Assembly (NCBI GenBank): GCA_015179025.1
Contig: WHUX01000048.1
Coordinates: 124,001-188,000 of the forward strand
Direction of reading: 5' to 3'
Source of the DNA: Terfezia claveryi
Lineage: Eukaryota; Ascomycota; Pezizomycetes; Pezizales; Pezizaceae
Length of the DNA: 64,000 bases
In this document: piece by piece, positions 1 through 9,669 of the stretch
Position numbering within the stretch: the stretch's first letter is position 1
Layout: every line of letters starts with the position of its first letter
Program-made: the position numbers and the translations under genes
The notes under the pieces: model-generated
Told to the model about the DNA's origin: nothing
The model's database searches: none
The model's input: the letters and a program-made list of their open reading frames with translations, nothing else

Positions 1-249
1 CCACCTATATCTCTTACACTAAATTGAAAGGATATCTAACGAATTGAGGGGAGGTAAAAGAGAAAATGCAATTGCCATTCTTTATCGCTAGAGGAGAGGA
101 AATACAGAATGTATTATTTTGTAATGAACGCGATAAAACTCCAGTAACTAAGAAACCCTGTGACTATACCAAACTCGAGCCTGAACTGTAAGAAATAGAC
201 ATTCAAAACAACATCAGCATCCAGAATTTCCGGAAAAAAAATACACCGC

Positions 250-621
250 TCAGTTGCTCCACATTCCCTCTGAACTGCTGCATTTAGCCAAGATGCTGGC
301 AATGCCAGTAAGTTTCTCCTTGATCAGGTTTGGGTGGTCTTCCTGAGGCTGTGTAGCGATGTACATTGGTTTTTGGGCGCATCCCGTAAGGTTGTAGACG
401 TACAATGTGCACTGGCCTATTGGCTCGCTTTTCCATTGGAATGAATTGATTGCATTTTGGAACGACGTAGGAATATCTTTGCATTCAAAAGTTCCACCCC
501 CGAGGCCAATATTCCCGCCTTTAAAGTTTTTTTCTCGGAAACCGGTAAACATCCATGCGCCAGAGCTGATGCTAAATGCAACTATGAGCACAAGGGAAAG
601 TATTGGGAATTGCAACTGCAT
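250..621 (-). CDS. small secreted protein, effector-like candidate
   Basis: This single-exon ORF encodes 123 residues. Residues 1-21 form a clear signal peptide: a short polar start, a hydrophobic core (LSLVLIVAFSI) and small residues SSGA before the likely cleavage site. The mature part of about 100 residues has four cysteines (about 47, 71, 81 and 114), enough for two disulfides, and one N-glycosylation site (NLT near 77). It is glycine- and aromatic-rich, and I see no membrane anchor or catalytic motif. The ATG at 621 is the only in-frame start that gives the signal peptide, and the leader before it is CT-rich. Secretion is inferred from the sequence; the function is unknown. Small cysteine-containing secreted proteins of this size in fungi include effectors and cell-wall proteins. 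It is the only gene-like ORF in the first 9 kb. Confidence 0.6.
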   Translation of the reverse strand: MQLQFPILSLVLIVAFSISSGAWMFTGFREKNFKGGNIGLGGGTFECKDIPTSFQNAINSFQWKSEPIGQCTLYVYNLTGCAQKPMYIATQPQEDHPNLIKEKLTGIASILAKCSSSEGMWSN

Positions 622-1790
622 TCTGGGGAGATCCCAATAGGGAGACGGTCTGCTGGTGCCTTAAGATGACGTTTACTGTTACTATCAGATTTGGCTCACG
701 TACTTAGTTCTTTATCCCTCAAACTGAGGTCGTGCAGTATACGTACCCAACAGTACAATTAGAAATGAATGTCTCGATCGTTAAATCAATAGTGTATACG
801 TGCGGAATTCGAAGGCGAGTGGACTGTAGAGTGAATTTATCGTATAGAGAAGATGCTCGATCATGGAGTTGGGGTAAGGATACCCTTATATATACCGTAG
901 GTACGCAAAATAATTGAACTCGACCAGGCTATACAAGTAATCAACAAAGCTGGGTACTTAGTACATGTCAATTTTCACTTTCCTCGTTCTTGGTGGACCG
1001 TTCCCGCGTACAAAACTTCCAATTGGATTGCAAGCCATGACATACATACCTTATCTACCCAACGAAAGTGGCGAAACAACTGGATCATGTAGTACATACG
1101 TACTATCCATAGTTAGAGAGATCGGCAAGTCATTATCAATAGATATCGGCCGTCTATAGTATGAATCGGGAGATGATTTCCGGGGGAAGCTGATGTAAAA
1201 GCTGGTACAGAGTATCCTGGGTGAAACACAGGCTACATACCGTATTCTGTATACGAATACACACCTCCTGTGCTATTCTAGATTGGCACATGAATGAATT
1301 GTGTTGCTATTATGGTTCAGAATACGAGCATTTATGCATATCTAGCTTGCCACCAGTGCAATTGCAATGGATACCGCACTCCAGACTATATGTATCAAAC
1401 ATGAAGGTGTTCGACCAGTAGCAAGACAGGAGATTTTATTATGATATACTTCTTCGTGCTTTTTTCAAAGCTGCATTTGTACACAAAAGTGGTTAATGAA
1501 GCAATTACAAAGTGTGTCTAGTAATACTATTCCTACCTCTGTCTATAGGTATCAAAGAAATATATCAAATAATTCAAAACCATCCTCAGCATACTAAAGC
1601 GCTGCCAAATCAAATAGCAAACAGGAAACGTTTTCGTATTTTGAACCGTGTCTACTTGGACTAACTTTGCCTACCAAATTGGCGTTCGATTTTGCAGTAA
1701 CTTGGATGCCATTGTAACGTGCCACTTTAAATTCCTCAGCAATTGGAAGAGTAGGTACAGGTGCGATAATAATTATGCAGAAGTCATTGC
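622..1790. other. gene-free interval
   Basis: I find no supported gene. Base composition is about 40% GC, with several TATA-like stretches (for example near 890-900). The short ORFs have no codon or domain signal. It contains the probable promoter of the secreted-protein gene. Confidence 0.5.
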
Positions 1791-1972
1791 TTTCTATATA
1801 AGAAATCGTTAGGTACAGTGCGAGTGATTACCCCGCATCATGACAACCAGATCATGCGAATTGTTTCTTAACAGTTTACATCAACAAAGCCCCGAGGTAT
1901 CATTATTCTCCTTACCTGTATCAGCTATTACAAGATAAATAATCGGCCTCTCTCCTGTCTGAAGTAGTTATC

Positions 1973-2059
1973 ATGCCACCGAAGGTTGCTATTCGCCAAG
2001 CATTTACGGTAGAAAAACGGGATGACATTCGCCCACTAGCAACATTTGTATCGGGATGA
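1973..2059 (+). pseudogene. N-terminal remnant of CENP-B/pogo-type transposase
   Basis: An ATG opens a 28-codon frame beginning MPPKVAIRQAFTVEKRDDIR, then TGA. The basic start followed by an Arg-rich helix resembles the N-terminus of CENP-B/jerky-type transposases, which bind terminal repeats. It lies just before a cluster of ATAAGAAAC motifs at 2,160-2,190 and about 1.1 kb upstream of a matching C-terminal remnant (3,215-3,415). The middle with the DDE residues is missing or unreadable. The assignment is by resemblance only. Confidence 0.3.
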
Positions 2060-2508
2060 AGTCTACAAGGCATGGATCGACGGACAAGCATCAACCAACT
2101 ATCACTGGGATTTTTATGGCCCACTCAGACAATTCCTCGTTTTTTCTTTTATATATCTTGGTATAAGAAACCTCGCGTTATAAGAAACTGCCAATCCGGA
2201 AGGGGTTGCTAATATCGAGAGAAAAAAGCCCCAGCAAACAACTTAGTACAGAACATACTCTACAACACTCTGCCTTCAGACAATCAAACACTAAGTCTTT
2301 TCTCAACTTGGCTTTCAACAATAATCTTTCTTACTCCTGACATCTGCTTGTGTACGTGCACGTGTGTGTGCGTATGTGTGCGTAACTTCCTGATGGCTTG
2401 GGTTCTCAGTTAAAAAATCTGCGTTTTGGCCGAAAAGAGTCGGACTGGCATAATGCATCCACGCTATATATCACGCAAGTGCGTAAATTTTATTTTGAGT
2501 ACCCTTAA

Positions 2509-2706
2509 AATAAACTTCAAGGTGCCAACGATTGATACGTACCAATAACTCCGCCACAGTCTTTTGCATTGACTCAATCACTCCTCCTTGCTAAAGCCGG
2601 CCAATCATCCAATACATCCAACTACTCCATTAGCAACAATATACACTTCAAGGGGGAATCGATACGTACCAATAATTATATAACTCCGTCGCTGTCTTTT
2701 GCATTT
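2509..2706. repeat. diverged tandem duplication
   Basis: Two segments, about 2,509-2,570 and 2,640-2,706, share CACTTCAAGG (first copy AACTTCAAGG), GATACGTACCAATAA, ACTCCG and GTCTTTTGCATT in the same order. The repeat offset is about 130 bp. No coding signal. Confidence 0.6.
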
Positions 2707-3214
2707 CCAGGAGCTTTCGTATATTCCTCATTGCCTTATTTGCCATGATATTACGGGTATCTGCCTGCGGATCCGATGTATACATCTAGGTGGAGTGGAA
2801 GTCGACACACATTGTTGGAAATATCGAACGTGCGCTTTAGATTCTGCGAGGGTCTGACGGTGGCGCTTAATGAGGCGGAAACGACGCACGGCAGGAACGG
2901 GGAGAATATACACTCGGGATGTCTGAGCCCCGAAAATCTGCGAAGCAACCTGAGTCTGATCAATACAAAGATATCTACAGTGAACTGGGGTTATAAGAAA
3001 CCCACGATATAAGAAACTTCGCCATATAAGCAACTATTCTCCGGCCCCGACAGAATTTGTATGGGGAAATAGGAAACTCGAGTTAAGGTAAATATTGGCT
3101 TAGTAATACATATTAACATAATAGTTGCTTAGGCAAGTTTCTTAATTTAGATACATATGAGCCTAGTTCACTTCAGGATTCCGATTCCGATCCGGAAGGT
3201 ATACAAGATGTACC

Positions 3215-3415
3215 TATTATTCCTATCAAGCTGCACTTGAATGTCTTGAAGCCCTACGTCTCTTTCGTCTTCAAAATCCTCATGCCAATTGACAGCGAGG
3301 AGATAAGGTAGAGGCTGCTCGGTGTCGAGAAAAGCGGGATATTGAGACCCTACAAGGCATTGCTCGAGGGGCACACCATCACGGGTTTTCTAAGCCTCTC
3401 TCGGACATTTCCTAG
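3215..3415 (+). pseudogene. C-terminal remnant of pogo/jerky-type transposase
   Basis: An open frame with one internal TGA runs from about 3,215 to a TAG at 3,413. It reads as an amphipathic helix (ALECLEALRLFRLQNP) followed by a charged segment (REKRDIETLQGIARG). This layout matches the C-terminal helical tail of fungal pogo/jerky-type transposases downstream of the DDE domain. It is followed directly by ATAAGAAA terminal motifs. There is no intact start, and the DDE triad is absent, so it is dead. Family assignment is by resemblance. Confidence 0.4.
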
Positions 3416-3559
3416 TTTTTATATGTATCTCACGTCATAAGAAAACTCGTCCTATAAACAACTCACTATATCTCATCGTCTCTTCACTTTTCGCACGGCT
3501 TCACATTGATATTCGCTCATTCCTTCACTAGACTCACTGCTCCCCGCTAATGTATTATT

Positions 3560-3924
3560 ATAACACACAGAGCGGCCCTGGGCAACATCAAGGACTGGGA
3601 GGTTTAGACCGCCCCAGGTGATGAGGGGGGGGGGGTGGGATGCGGTCGAGGCCTTCTTTGCCTTCCTATACCGTCAACTCGCGGGGCGAGGGATCCGGTA
3701 ATCGCTCACGACACCAGGGCTCAGTCGGGGGGAAGGGTTCGTTCTGATTTGCGATAATTTGTTTGTTCCATTGCCGATTGGCACGTGAACCTTTCTGATG
3801 TATTTCAGATTTTTTTTTATTTTTACAGTCTGTTTTTCGGCTCGCAATTTACTTGTCGTACTTGAGTTTATTCCAATTAGACTGATTTTTGCTTTGCCAA
3901 TTGGCACTCGAGATTGTCTTTTTT
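3560..3924. other. gene-free interval with G-run
   Basis: Contains a run of more than ten G at about 3,613-3,624 and GC-rich sequence, then AT-rich sequence leading into a LINE poly(T). The 77-codon minus-strand ORF here has no recognisable features. Confidence 0.4.
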
Positions 3925-4159
3925 TATTTTTATTTATTTCTTTTTTTATTTAAAACTCCTACGTGGTCCCGTTAGGGGGACCATGAGGAGCCTAGTCTGG
4001 TTTGAGGAGCCACCTGGAAACCCGAGTGGATTTAGGACAAGACAAGTTAATCCCTCTACGAGGGTCTGATCGAGACTAAGTTAATCCGTCGGATAACTAC
4101 TACAGAAAGGGAAGGCGAGGCTAGCACCACCTCCGGAGATCCCGAATAGGTCGAGTACT
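3925..4159 (-). mobile_element. LINE-A 3' tail, minus orientation
   Basis: A T-rich block (3,917-3,953) is followed by the reverse complement of the LINE 3' end. This comprises hairpin II (3,960-3,995; stem 2 is GGTCCC/GGGACC), hairpin I, and the motif AAGTTAATC. The stretch TAGCACCACCTCCGGAGATC at about 4,122-4,143 is the uninterrupted counterpart of the site into which the copia element at 8,798 inserted. The tail therefore serves as an empty-site reference. Confidence 0.65.
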
Positions 4160-5153
4160 GTTAGTGATTGAATGCCGTACATTCATTCATTCCGCCCATG
4201 CCTTGCTATTCCACACGCAGCGACCTTCGGCCTGCAGATCTTAAGGCAAGCAACGGCAGCAACCTTCGGCCTGCAGATCTTATGGCAAGCAACGGCCTTC
4301 TCAGGCATTGCGTGCTTCGGCCTTCACAGGCATTGCGTGCTCTGGCCTGCAGATCATATGGCAAGCATCGGCCTTCACAGGCATTGCGTGCTTCGGCCTT
4401 CACAGGCATTGCATGCTACTCATATGTCCTTCACTTTCTTATGTACGTTCATTCATGTATATATATCTCGTTTGTTTCCTGTTGGATAGAGAGAAGAATC
4501 ACACAACAACACATCTCTTCACTTCTATATACTCTTCTCTACGTGACAATCTCACTTTGCTCATTCGTATTATCCTTCAGTGGACTTTTGGATCTCACTG
4601 CTGTCTATACCTCCCTCCTTTATCTCTTAAAAGTACCGCCCCACAGGCAAACCCACTGTGGTCGTGCATGTCACATGCCATTTATAAGAGATAAATGAGG
4701 GAGGTATAGGCAGCAGTGAGATCCAAAAGTCCACTGAAGGATAATACGAATGAGCAAAGTGAGATTGTCATGTAGAGATATGAAGAAGTGAGAGCTGTAT
4801 TGCAGCGAAGAGATGCGTTGTTGTGTGATTGTTCTATCTCTATCCAACAGGAAACAAACGAGATATATATACATGAATGAACGTACATAAGAAAGTGAAG
4901 AAGAAGAAGGACATATGAGTAGCACGCAATGCCTGTGAAGGCCGATGCTTGCCATATGATCTGCAGGCCAGAGCACGCAATGCCTGTGAAGGCCGAAGCA
5001 CGCAATGCCTGAGAAGGCCGTTGCTTGCCATAAGATCTGCAGGCCAAAGGTTGCTGCCGTTGCTTGCCTTAAGATCTGCAGGCCGAAGGTCGCTGCGTGT
5101 GGAATAGCAAGGCATGGGCGGAATGAATGAATGTACGGCATTCAATCACTAAC
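4160..5153. repeat. large palindrome made of two head-outward LTR copies
   Basis: The left arm (4,160 to about 4,630) and right arm (about 4,684-5,153) are near-perfect reverse complements of about 470 bp around a spacer of about 55 bp. Each arm starts with TGTTAGTGATTGAATGCC and carries a TATATATATCTCGTT box, like the solo LTRs at 6,390, 8,269 and 31,537. Arm differences are mainly copy number of a 25-bp internal repeat (GGCATTGCGTGCTTCGGCC and neighbours) and a (CTT)n stretch. ORFs on both strands are mirror images and are not genes. Read-through transcription would give a long hairpin RNA. Confidence 0.85.
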
Positions 5154-5318
5154 ACCATTCCGCCCATACCTAGCTATACCACAAGAAAAGCTCGTTCAGC
5201 CTATATGGCGTGCGCAATACTTATGGCATTCTTCACAAAATATATGGCGTGCTCCACATATATGTCCTTTAGATGTGCCGTCCATACAAGTATATATATC
5301 TTGTTCACTTCCTACTAA
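5154..5318 (+). mobile_element. 5'-truncated solo LTR fragment
   Basis: Begins abruptly at CCATTCCGCCCATACC directly after the palindrome. It follows the LTR order (ATGGCGTGC repeats, TTTAGATGT, TATATATATCTTGTT) up to the poly(T) of the next LINE. The first 30 bp or so of the LTR are missing. Confidence 0.6.
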
Positions 5319-6389
5319 TTCTTTTTTATTTTTTTTTAATAATTGTTACTCCTGTGCGGCCCCATCAGGGGGGCCATGAGGAGCCACCCAGAAGCCCGGT
5401 GGATTCAAGGTTAAGGCAAGTTAATCTGCCAGAACCGCGGAGGATAAATACAAATATGAAGGAATGAGACCCCATGCTGTCATTAACGAACGAGCCGACC
5501 CGAGGGCCTGACTGAGCCTCCAATCCTGAACTAATGAACAGTGAGACTAATGGAGAAGAGATGAACTGAATGCACTGAACTGTGAAAATCATAAACGGAA
5601 CCCATAACTCGTAAAAAAAAAAAAAATTAATAATAAAGCTGTCCCCCTCCAGGCCCAGAAGCGGTGCCTTTAGGGCGAGAACTGAAAGTGAAATGTCCCT
5701 TGCGAAAGTGCCCCGGGCCAGAAACGATGCCTTACTGGACCCTTGACCCCTAACTAATGAACTTTAACGAATAAAACTCTCTGAAACTGACAATAATGGA
5801 ACCCGTGAACAGGATAGAACTATGACTGTAAGGAAACTCGTGATTTGACGGAGAGAAATGACAGGTAGAACTTTGTAATAACGTAAGGAGACTAGTAATT
5901 TGACGGGGGCTGGGTGGCTCAAAGGACCGGTGACAACGAAGCTCCTCATAGACTGGAAATGCATAAGATGAGCCACTAGGTGAGCTCGTGGTACAACAAT
6001 TTAAATAAGGCCTCCGTAAGAAGGCCTCCGTGGCCTCATAGCACTCCTCTCCTTCCTTTCTCCATTCCGGCTTGTCGAGATTTTCCCAGCTGCGCTTTCG
6101 AATCCTCCCAAAAGGGACCATCTGAAGTGGTCGAAACGCGGGCAGTCGAAAGTGATGTGGTCCCACGTTTCCGAGGGGTGGCCACATGCACACGCCGCCG
6201 ACTCTACCTTGCCGATATGATGCAGCCAGCTTTTCTGAGGCCCTCTGTTTGTCCGTAACCAGGTGTATGTCGATAAGGCGTGCCGGTCCCACTCCACTCT
6301 CCTGACCCCATATCCTCCCCTCGCTCTTGCCTCCTTTCGTATCCCCTTGGAGGAGGCTCGTAGCCCCCCTTCTGTTGCTGTGAGTGTAC

Positions 6390-7408
6390 TATAGGAATAG
6401 GAATAGCAACAGGCGAGCGGAGAGATCCAAGTGTCCAATGAAGGAATGTGCGAATAGAGCGAGTTGGTCACAGCTACGCCTGGGCACGAGCCGAGCCGGC
6501 TCGAGCCCGGAGGTCGTTGTAACCGCGAAATACCGAAGGTACCCGGTGAGTGGAAATCTTCAAAATGCGTTGCAGTTCCACCCTTTCCTCTTTTTTTTCT
6601 TTCTCAATAACACAACCTTCTCCGGCAGTCCTGGAGTTCATTTCCTCCCTTCAAAATTTACAACTATAATCGCTCCATTTCCGACATAACCAAACACGCC
6701 TACCAACACAAGAGGAGGAAACTGCACAAATTGATGAAATCACCGCTGTATCTCGCTATGGTTGAAACCTACCATTTGCTCGGTTACGAAAATATTGCAG
6801 TCCTATGTATCGTCCGATTTCGCAGCCGACTTTAGGTGGACGATGAAGGTTGAAATTGATTCTGTCCATTTCCACGTCTGTTTATATCTGTATCTTCCAT
6901 ATTTCTGCGTCTTTGATTTTTTCCATGACCTATACAGATATGTAGCGTACGCAGTTATCTATTTACTCTTGCAATTCTCGCGAGCTCCTTTGTAAAACCA
7001 CGAGTCGGCTCGTGCCCAGGCCTAGTCACAGCAGAGAGATGGATATGAAGAAGATGTTCGAATGAGTAGTGAGTGCATGTATGCATTGTGTGAAGTGATG
7101 ACTTAGTTATCTCGAACAAGTAGGAATATGAACGAGATATATATACATGTATGAGCGTACATCTAAAGCATGAAGAAGAAGGAGAAGCATATGTCCGTTG
7201 CAAGCCGTATAGCTAAGTAGGCATAAAGCAACGATATGAGTGCGAGCACGCCATATGAGTGAAGCATGCGATGTGTTGTGCAAGCCGCTGCGAGCCGTAT
7301 AGCTGGGCAGGAAGCACGCATATGATGTGCAAGCCGAAGACGGCTGCATGTGGTATAGGTAGCAAGGCATGGGCGGAATGAACGGAATGTACTGCATTCA
7401 TTCTAACA
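6390..7408 (-). mobile_element. solo LTR (copia-type) carrying a nested hAT MITE
   Basis: Flanked by a 5-bp duplication TGTAC (6,385-6,389 and 7,409-7,413). On the minus strand it starts TGTTAGAATGAATGCAGTAC and has a TATATATATCTCGTT promoter-like box. Removing the 550-bp hAT element and its 8-bp duplication leaves about 461 bp that align along their length with the LTR at 31,537-31,933. It sits inside the ORF of a LINE. No internal retrotransposon sequence remains, so it is a product of LTR-LTR recombination. Confidence 0.8.
6475..7024. mobile_element. hAT-type MITE, 550 bp, 8-bp TSD
   Basis: Terminal inverted repeats begin TACGCCTGGGCACGAGCCGA and end TCGGCTCGTGCCCAGGCCTA. The element is flanked by the 8-bp direct duplication GTCACAGC (6,467-6,474 and 7,025-7,032). 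TIRs starting TAGGCCTGGGC and an 8-bp duplication are the signature of the hAT superfamily. The interior has no transposase coding sequence, so it would need a hAT transposase supplied in trans. It is inserted in the solo LTR; the LTR at 31.5 kb shows the empty site. Confidence 0.85.
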
Positions 7409-7800
7409 TGTACTGCCTCTGAACGTTCCCAGATGAGACTGGAAACTGGCGGTTCGATCCGCTTTCTCGTTACCCTCAATGCCTATGTGGCCCCTGACCC
7501 ATGAGAACTTGTAGTCCTTGTGTGCGTTATTAATTATCATGGACTTAATGCTGCTCTCAATGTCAGACCGAGGTGTAGAGCCTGTGCTCAGGCTGCGGAC
7601 TGCCTGAATTGCCGCCTGAGAGTCTGAAAGGATGGTGATCATGTCCGACTCCTCCTTCCCTAGGCAGTGCCAGCTGTATAGCGTGTAGTTCGCCGTCTGC
7701 TACTGTAGCTTTGGCTCCAAGATATCCTCCGTAATTCTGGGGTGCGCCTCCTTTCCGGTCCTCGCTATATACCCCGCTAGCAATCTCTCCGCGAGGTTCA

Positions 7801-8024
7801 CAGTTCTTTAGTCTAGGAGGGGAGGCTCAGTCAGGCCTGCGGGTCATCAGCTCGTCCGTTAATGACAGCATGGGGCCTCATAGTCCTCATATTTGTACGT
7901 ATTTTGCGTGGTTCTGGCGGATTAACTTGCCTCAACCTTGAATCCACCCGGGTTTCTGGGTGGCTCCTCATGGCCCCCCTAACGGGGCCTCATAGAAGTA
8001 ACAAGTATTTAAAAAAAAAAAAAA
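7801..8024 (+). mobile_element. LINE-A 3' tail with poly(A)
   Basis: Contains the 3' UTR block ending in GGCGGATTAACTTGCC, hairpin I (CCACCCGGGTTTCTGGGTGG), hairpin II (stem 2 is GGCCCC/GGGGCC), then AAGTATTT and a poly(A) of 13. It is 5'-truncated and head to head with the minus-strand LINE ending at 7,800. Confidence 0.75.
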
Positions 8025-8144
8025 TCCAACCCTCTTCTAGGGCGGAGCCTATCCCCCCCACCCAGAACCCTAAGTGTTTGGACTTCTCAGATTTAGGGTT
8101 TAAGATTTCCTCATAGATGATCCTACTAGATAGAGTACATCTCA

Positions 8145-8263
8145 ATGAGTTCACAGCTTAGTACAAAGCCCTCCTATTTCTGCACTATTCTCACGGCTTC
8201 ACATATTGATATCTATATTCGTATATTCCTTTACTGGACGCTGTTCAACCTATTCTCATACCC
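8145..8263 (+). mobile_element. diverged 3' part of an LTR
   Basis: The order CACGGCTTCACATATTGAT, TTCCTTTACTGGAC, CTGTTCAACCTATTC resembles the distal half of the neighbouring solo LTR at 8,269-8,550. A similar stretch occurs at about 3,485-3,545. Confidence 0.35.
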
Positions 8264-8268
8264 ACAAG

Positions 8269-8550
8269 TGTTAGAATGCCGTCCGCTCCGTCATTCATTC
8301 CGCCCATACCTTGCTCACAATCATATCGTGGCTTCATGGCATGCTTCACTCATATGGTGTGCTTCATACCTTGCAATCATATCGTTGCTTCATGCTTTAG
8401 ATGTAAGTTCATACATGTATATATATCTCGTTCATAATACTTGTTCGAGCTAACCAATTTCAAAATAACATACGCATTCACTGCTTCACTATTATTCGTA
8501 TCTGCTTCCTTCATTGGACTTAAGGCTCTCGCTGCATACCTATTCCTTCA
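8269..8550 (+). mobile_element. solo LTR, 282 bp
   Basis: Starts TGTTAGAATGCC and ends ATTCCTTCA, with the 5-bp target duplication ACAAG on both sides (8,264-8,268; 8,551-8,555). It contains CATGTATATATATCTCG, the presumed LTR promoter box. It is shorter than the copies at 6,390 and 31,537, mainly through fewer internal ATATCGTGGCTTCATGG-like repeats. Confidence 0.8.
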
Positions 8551-8705
8551 ACAAGTTCCACGACTCCCTCCCCCCAACACTAGCAAGAGCCCTGGTCCTT
8601 CATGTGGCACCGACAAAATTCAAGCCAGGCTAGATGCGACGCTGGATCGAGGAGGACAGCAGAGCAACCGGAGCCCAAATCGTGGAAATTCGCTAGTTGA
8701 CTCAA

Positions 8706-8797
8706 AAAAAATTTTTTTTTTTTTTTTTTTAAGTATTTGTTACTCCTATGCGTATGTATCATCATGATCCCCTTACTGATGTTCGGGATCTCCGGAG
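8706..8797 (-). mobile_element. LINE tail interrupted by the copia element (left part)
   Basis: A run of T (8,712-8,731) is followed by AAGTATTTGTTACTCCTATG, the reverse of the LINE 3' end. The sequence stops at CGGAG, the copia target site, and resumes at 18,751 with GTGGTGCTAGCC. The joined sequence matches the unbroken copy at 4,090-4,145. Confidence 0.65.
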
Positions 8798-9060
8798 TAT
8801 TGAAGGTGAGGCAGCGGTGAATCACTAGGTTCAAGGAAGAAGACTTCACTAGAACCACGAGAGAGAGAGAGAGAGCGAGAGACTTGACTGAATTGCTTGA
8901 AGTGATGAGTGTCAAGTAGAGCGAAGATCGCAGCTATATATACATGAAATAGCAAGAATAACGTTATGAACGTGATGATGACATGTGAGACTACAGAGGT
9001 GTGCGCTGGCAACATATGAGAGTGCACGTGAATGTGGAGTGCATGTGAATATGCTTAACA
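8798..9060 (-). repeat. 3' LTR of the copia element
   Basis: On the minus strand it runs from TGTTAAGCATATTCACATGC to CTTCAATA. It has a TATATATAG box and a (GA)n tract (8,863-8,880). The boundary at CGGAG|TAT is set by the target duplication and by the pre-insertion sequence at 4.1 kb. Confidence 0.85.
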
Positions 9061-9069
9061 CCCCCTCTC
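9061..9069 (-). promoter_or_regulatory. polypurine tract
   Basis: The minus strand reads GAGAGGGGG immediately before the 3' LTR (TGTTAAGC). This is the expected position and composition for the plus-strand priming site of an LTR retrotransposon. Confidence 0.8.
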
Positions 9070-9252
9070 AGCACACACCGTGTCTGTATGAGTACGGTTG
9101 ATAGATCAGCCTCATTAAAAACCTATAAAAAACCAATTGGGGAAAAAAAGTTTATAGGTAAAAGAGTACTGAGAACTATCTTTCGAAAAGTATTATCGGG
9201 TCGTTCCAAGGATTAGGTCTCGGAGTAGTTGATGTCTAGGGTAGGGGACACA

Positions 9253-9660
9253 GATCATAGATTGTCTGCACTCGGTATGTATAGGACTGTGAGTTTGGCA
9301 GTCTCAACTAAGTCTCTAACATGGTGATATGCAACGTCTATATGCTTACTTCGATCACTGATATGAGGATTGTCAGTGAGATCGATAGTGCCATCATTAT
9401 CCGTGCTTAGAGCAGAGGGAATGCTTATATTAAGCTCTTTTAGTGCATTCTAGAGCCAGATATGCTACTTAGCAGTTGTTGACAGAGCGACGTATTCAGC
9501 TTCGACTGTAGAAGTAGATACACATCATTGTTTAATGGCCTGCCAGCAGATAGTGTTCCGTGCTAACTGGAAAATATAGCCTGTAGTAGATTTATGTGTT
9601 ACTTGGTCTCCTGCCTAATCTGCATCTCTAAGACTCTTTCTGATAAGTAAGATTTGAAGC
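9253..9660 (-). pseudogene. copia RNase H remnant
   Basis: In one frame the minus strand reads RDAD*AGDQVTHKSTTGY, then TVEAEYVALSTTA and HIDVAYHHVRDLV. These are the characteristic C-terminal RNase H blocks of Ty1/copia polyproteins (family form DADWAGD, STxEAEYVAL, KHIDxxYHxxR). At least three stop codons sit where family members have Trp or Gln, as expected from C-to-T or G-to-A changes. The polyprotein would end near 9,245 and the 3' LTR follows about 190 bp later. The copy is inactive. Confidence 0.8.
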
Positions 9661-9669
9661 CATCTACTC

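Larger units (their letters stand above)
2155..3465. mobile_element. decayed DNA transposon with ATAAGAAAC terminal motifs
   Basis: The motif TATAAGAAAC or close variants occurs in clusters at about 2,160-2,190, 2,990-3,035 and 3,435-3,460. Each cluster has two or three copies spaced 14-20 bp apart. The stretches just before the first and third clusters are similar to each other (CTCAGACAATTCCTCG against CTCGGACATTTCCTAG), as if they were two copies of the same element end. Together with the transposase remnants on either side, this looks like one or more dead Tc1/mariner-pogo type elements. Exact ends and a target-site duplication could not be fixed. Confidence 0.4.
5319..7800 (-). mobile_element. 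LINE-A copy, minus orientation, split by a solo LTR
   Basis: Poly(T) at 5,320-5,340 is followed, in reverse, by the 3' hairpins, a 3' UTR (with CATGCTGTCATTAACG) and the end of the second ORF. Codons continue up to 6,389, are interrupted by an LTR with TGTAC target duplication (6,390-7,408), and resume at 7,409-7,800. The rejoined order (RNase H, then the HH-CCHC tail) is that of the intact copy at 26,291. The 5' end is truncated and abuts, head to head, another LINE tail. A second A-run at 5,613-5,626 suggests an older internal insertion. Confidence 0.75.
6001..7800 (-). pseudogene. LINE reverse transcriptase-RNase H C-terminus, interrupted
   Basis: The upstream half (7,409-7,800) has RNase H motifs: ILSDSQAAIQAV (catalytic Asp) and the WVRGHIGIEGNEKAD block (His and Asp). 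The downstream half (6,001-6,389) has the conserved tail SWLHHIGKVESAACACGHPS and FDCPRF, a Cys-His zinc-binding motif found at the C-terminus of these LINE polyproteins. The two halves are separated by an LTR insertion and there are frameshifts. RNase H removes RNA from the RNA:DNA hybrid during target-primed reverse transcription. This copy cannot be functional. Confidence 0.75.

Noticed and set aside
4168..5145. Pair of 100-176 codon ORFs on opposite strands
   Set aside because: Mirror images of the LTR palindrome.
7403..8024. 5' inversion of one LINE by twin priming
   Set aside because: The minus-strand half continues past an LTR insertion to its own poly(T) at 5,320, so there are two separate copies head to head.
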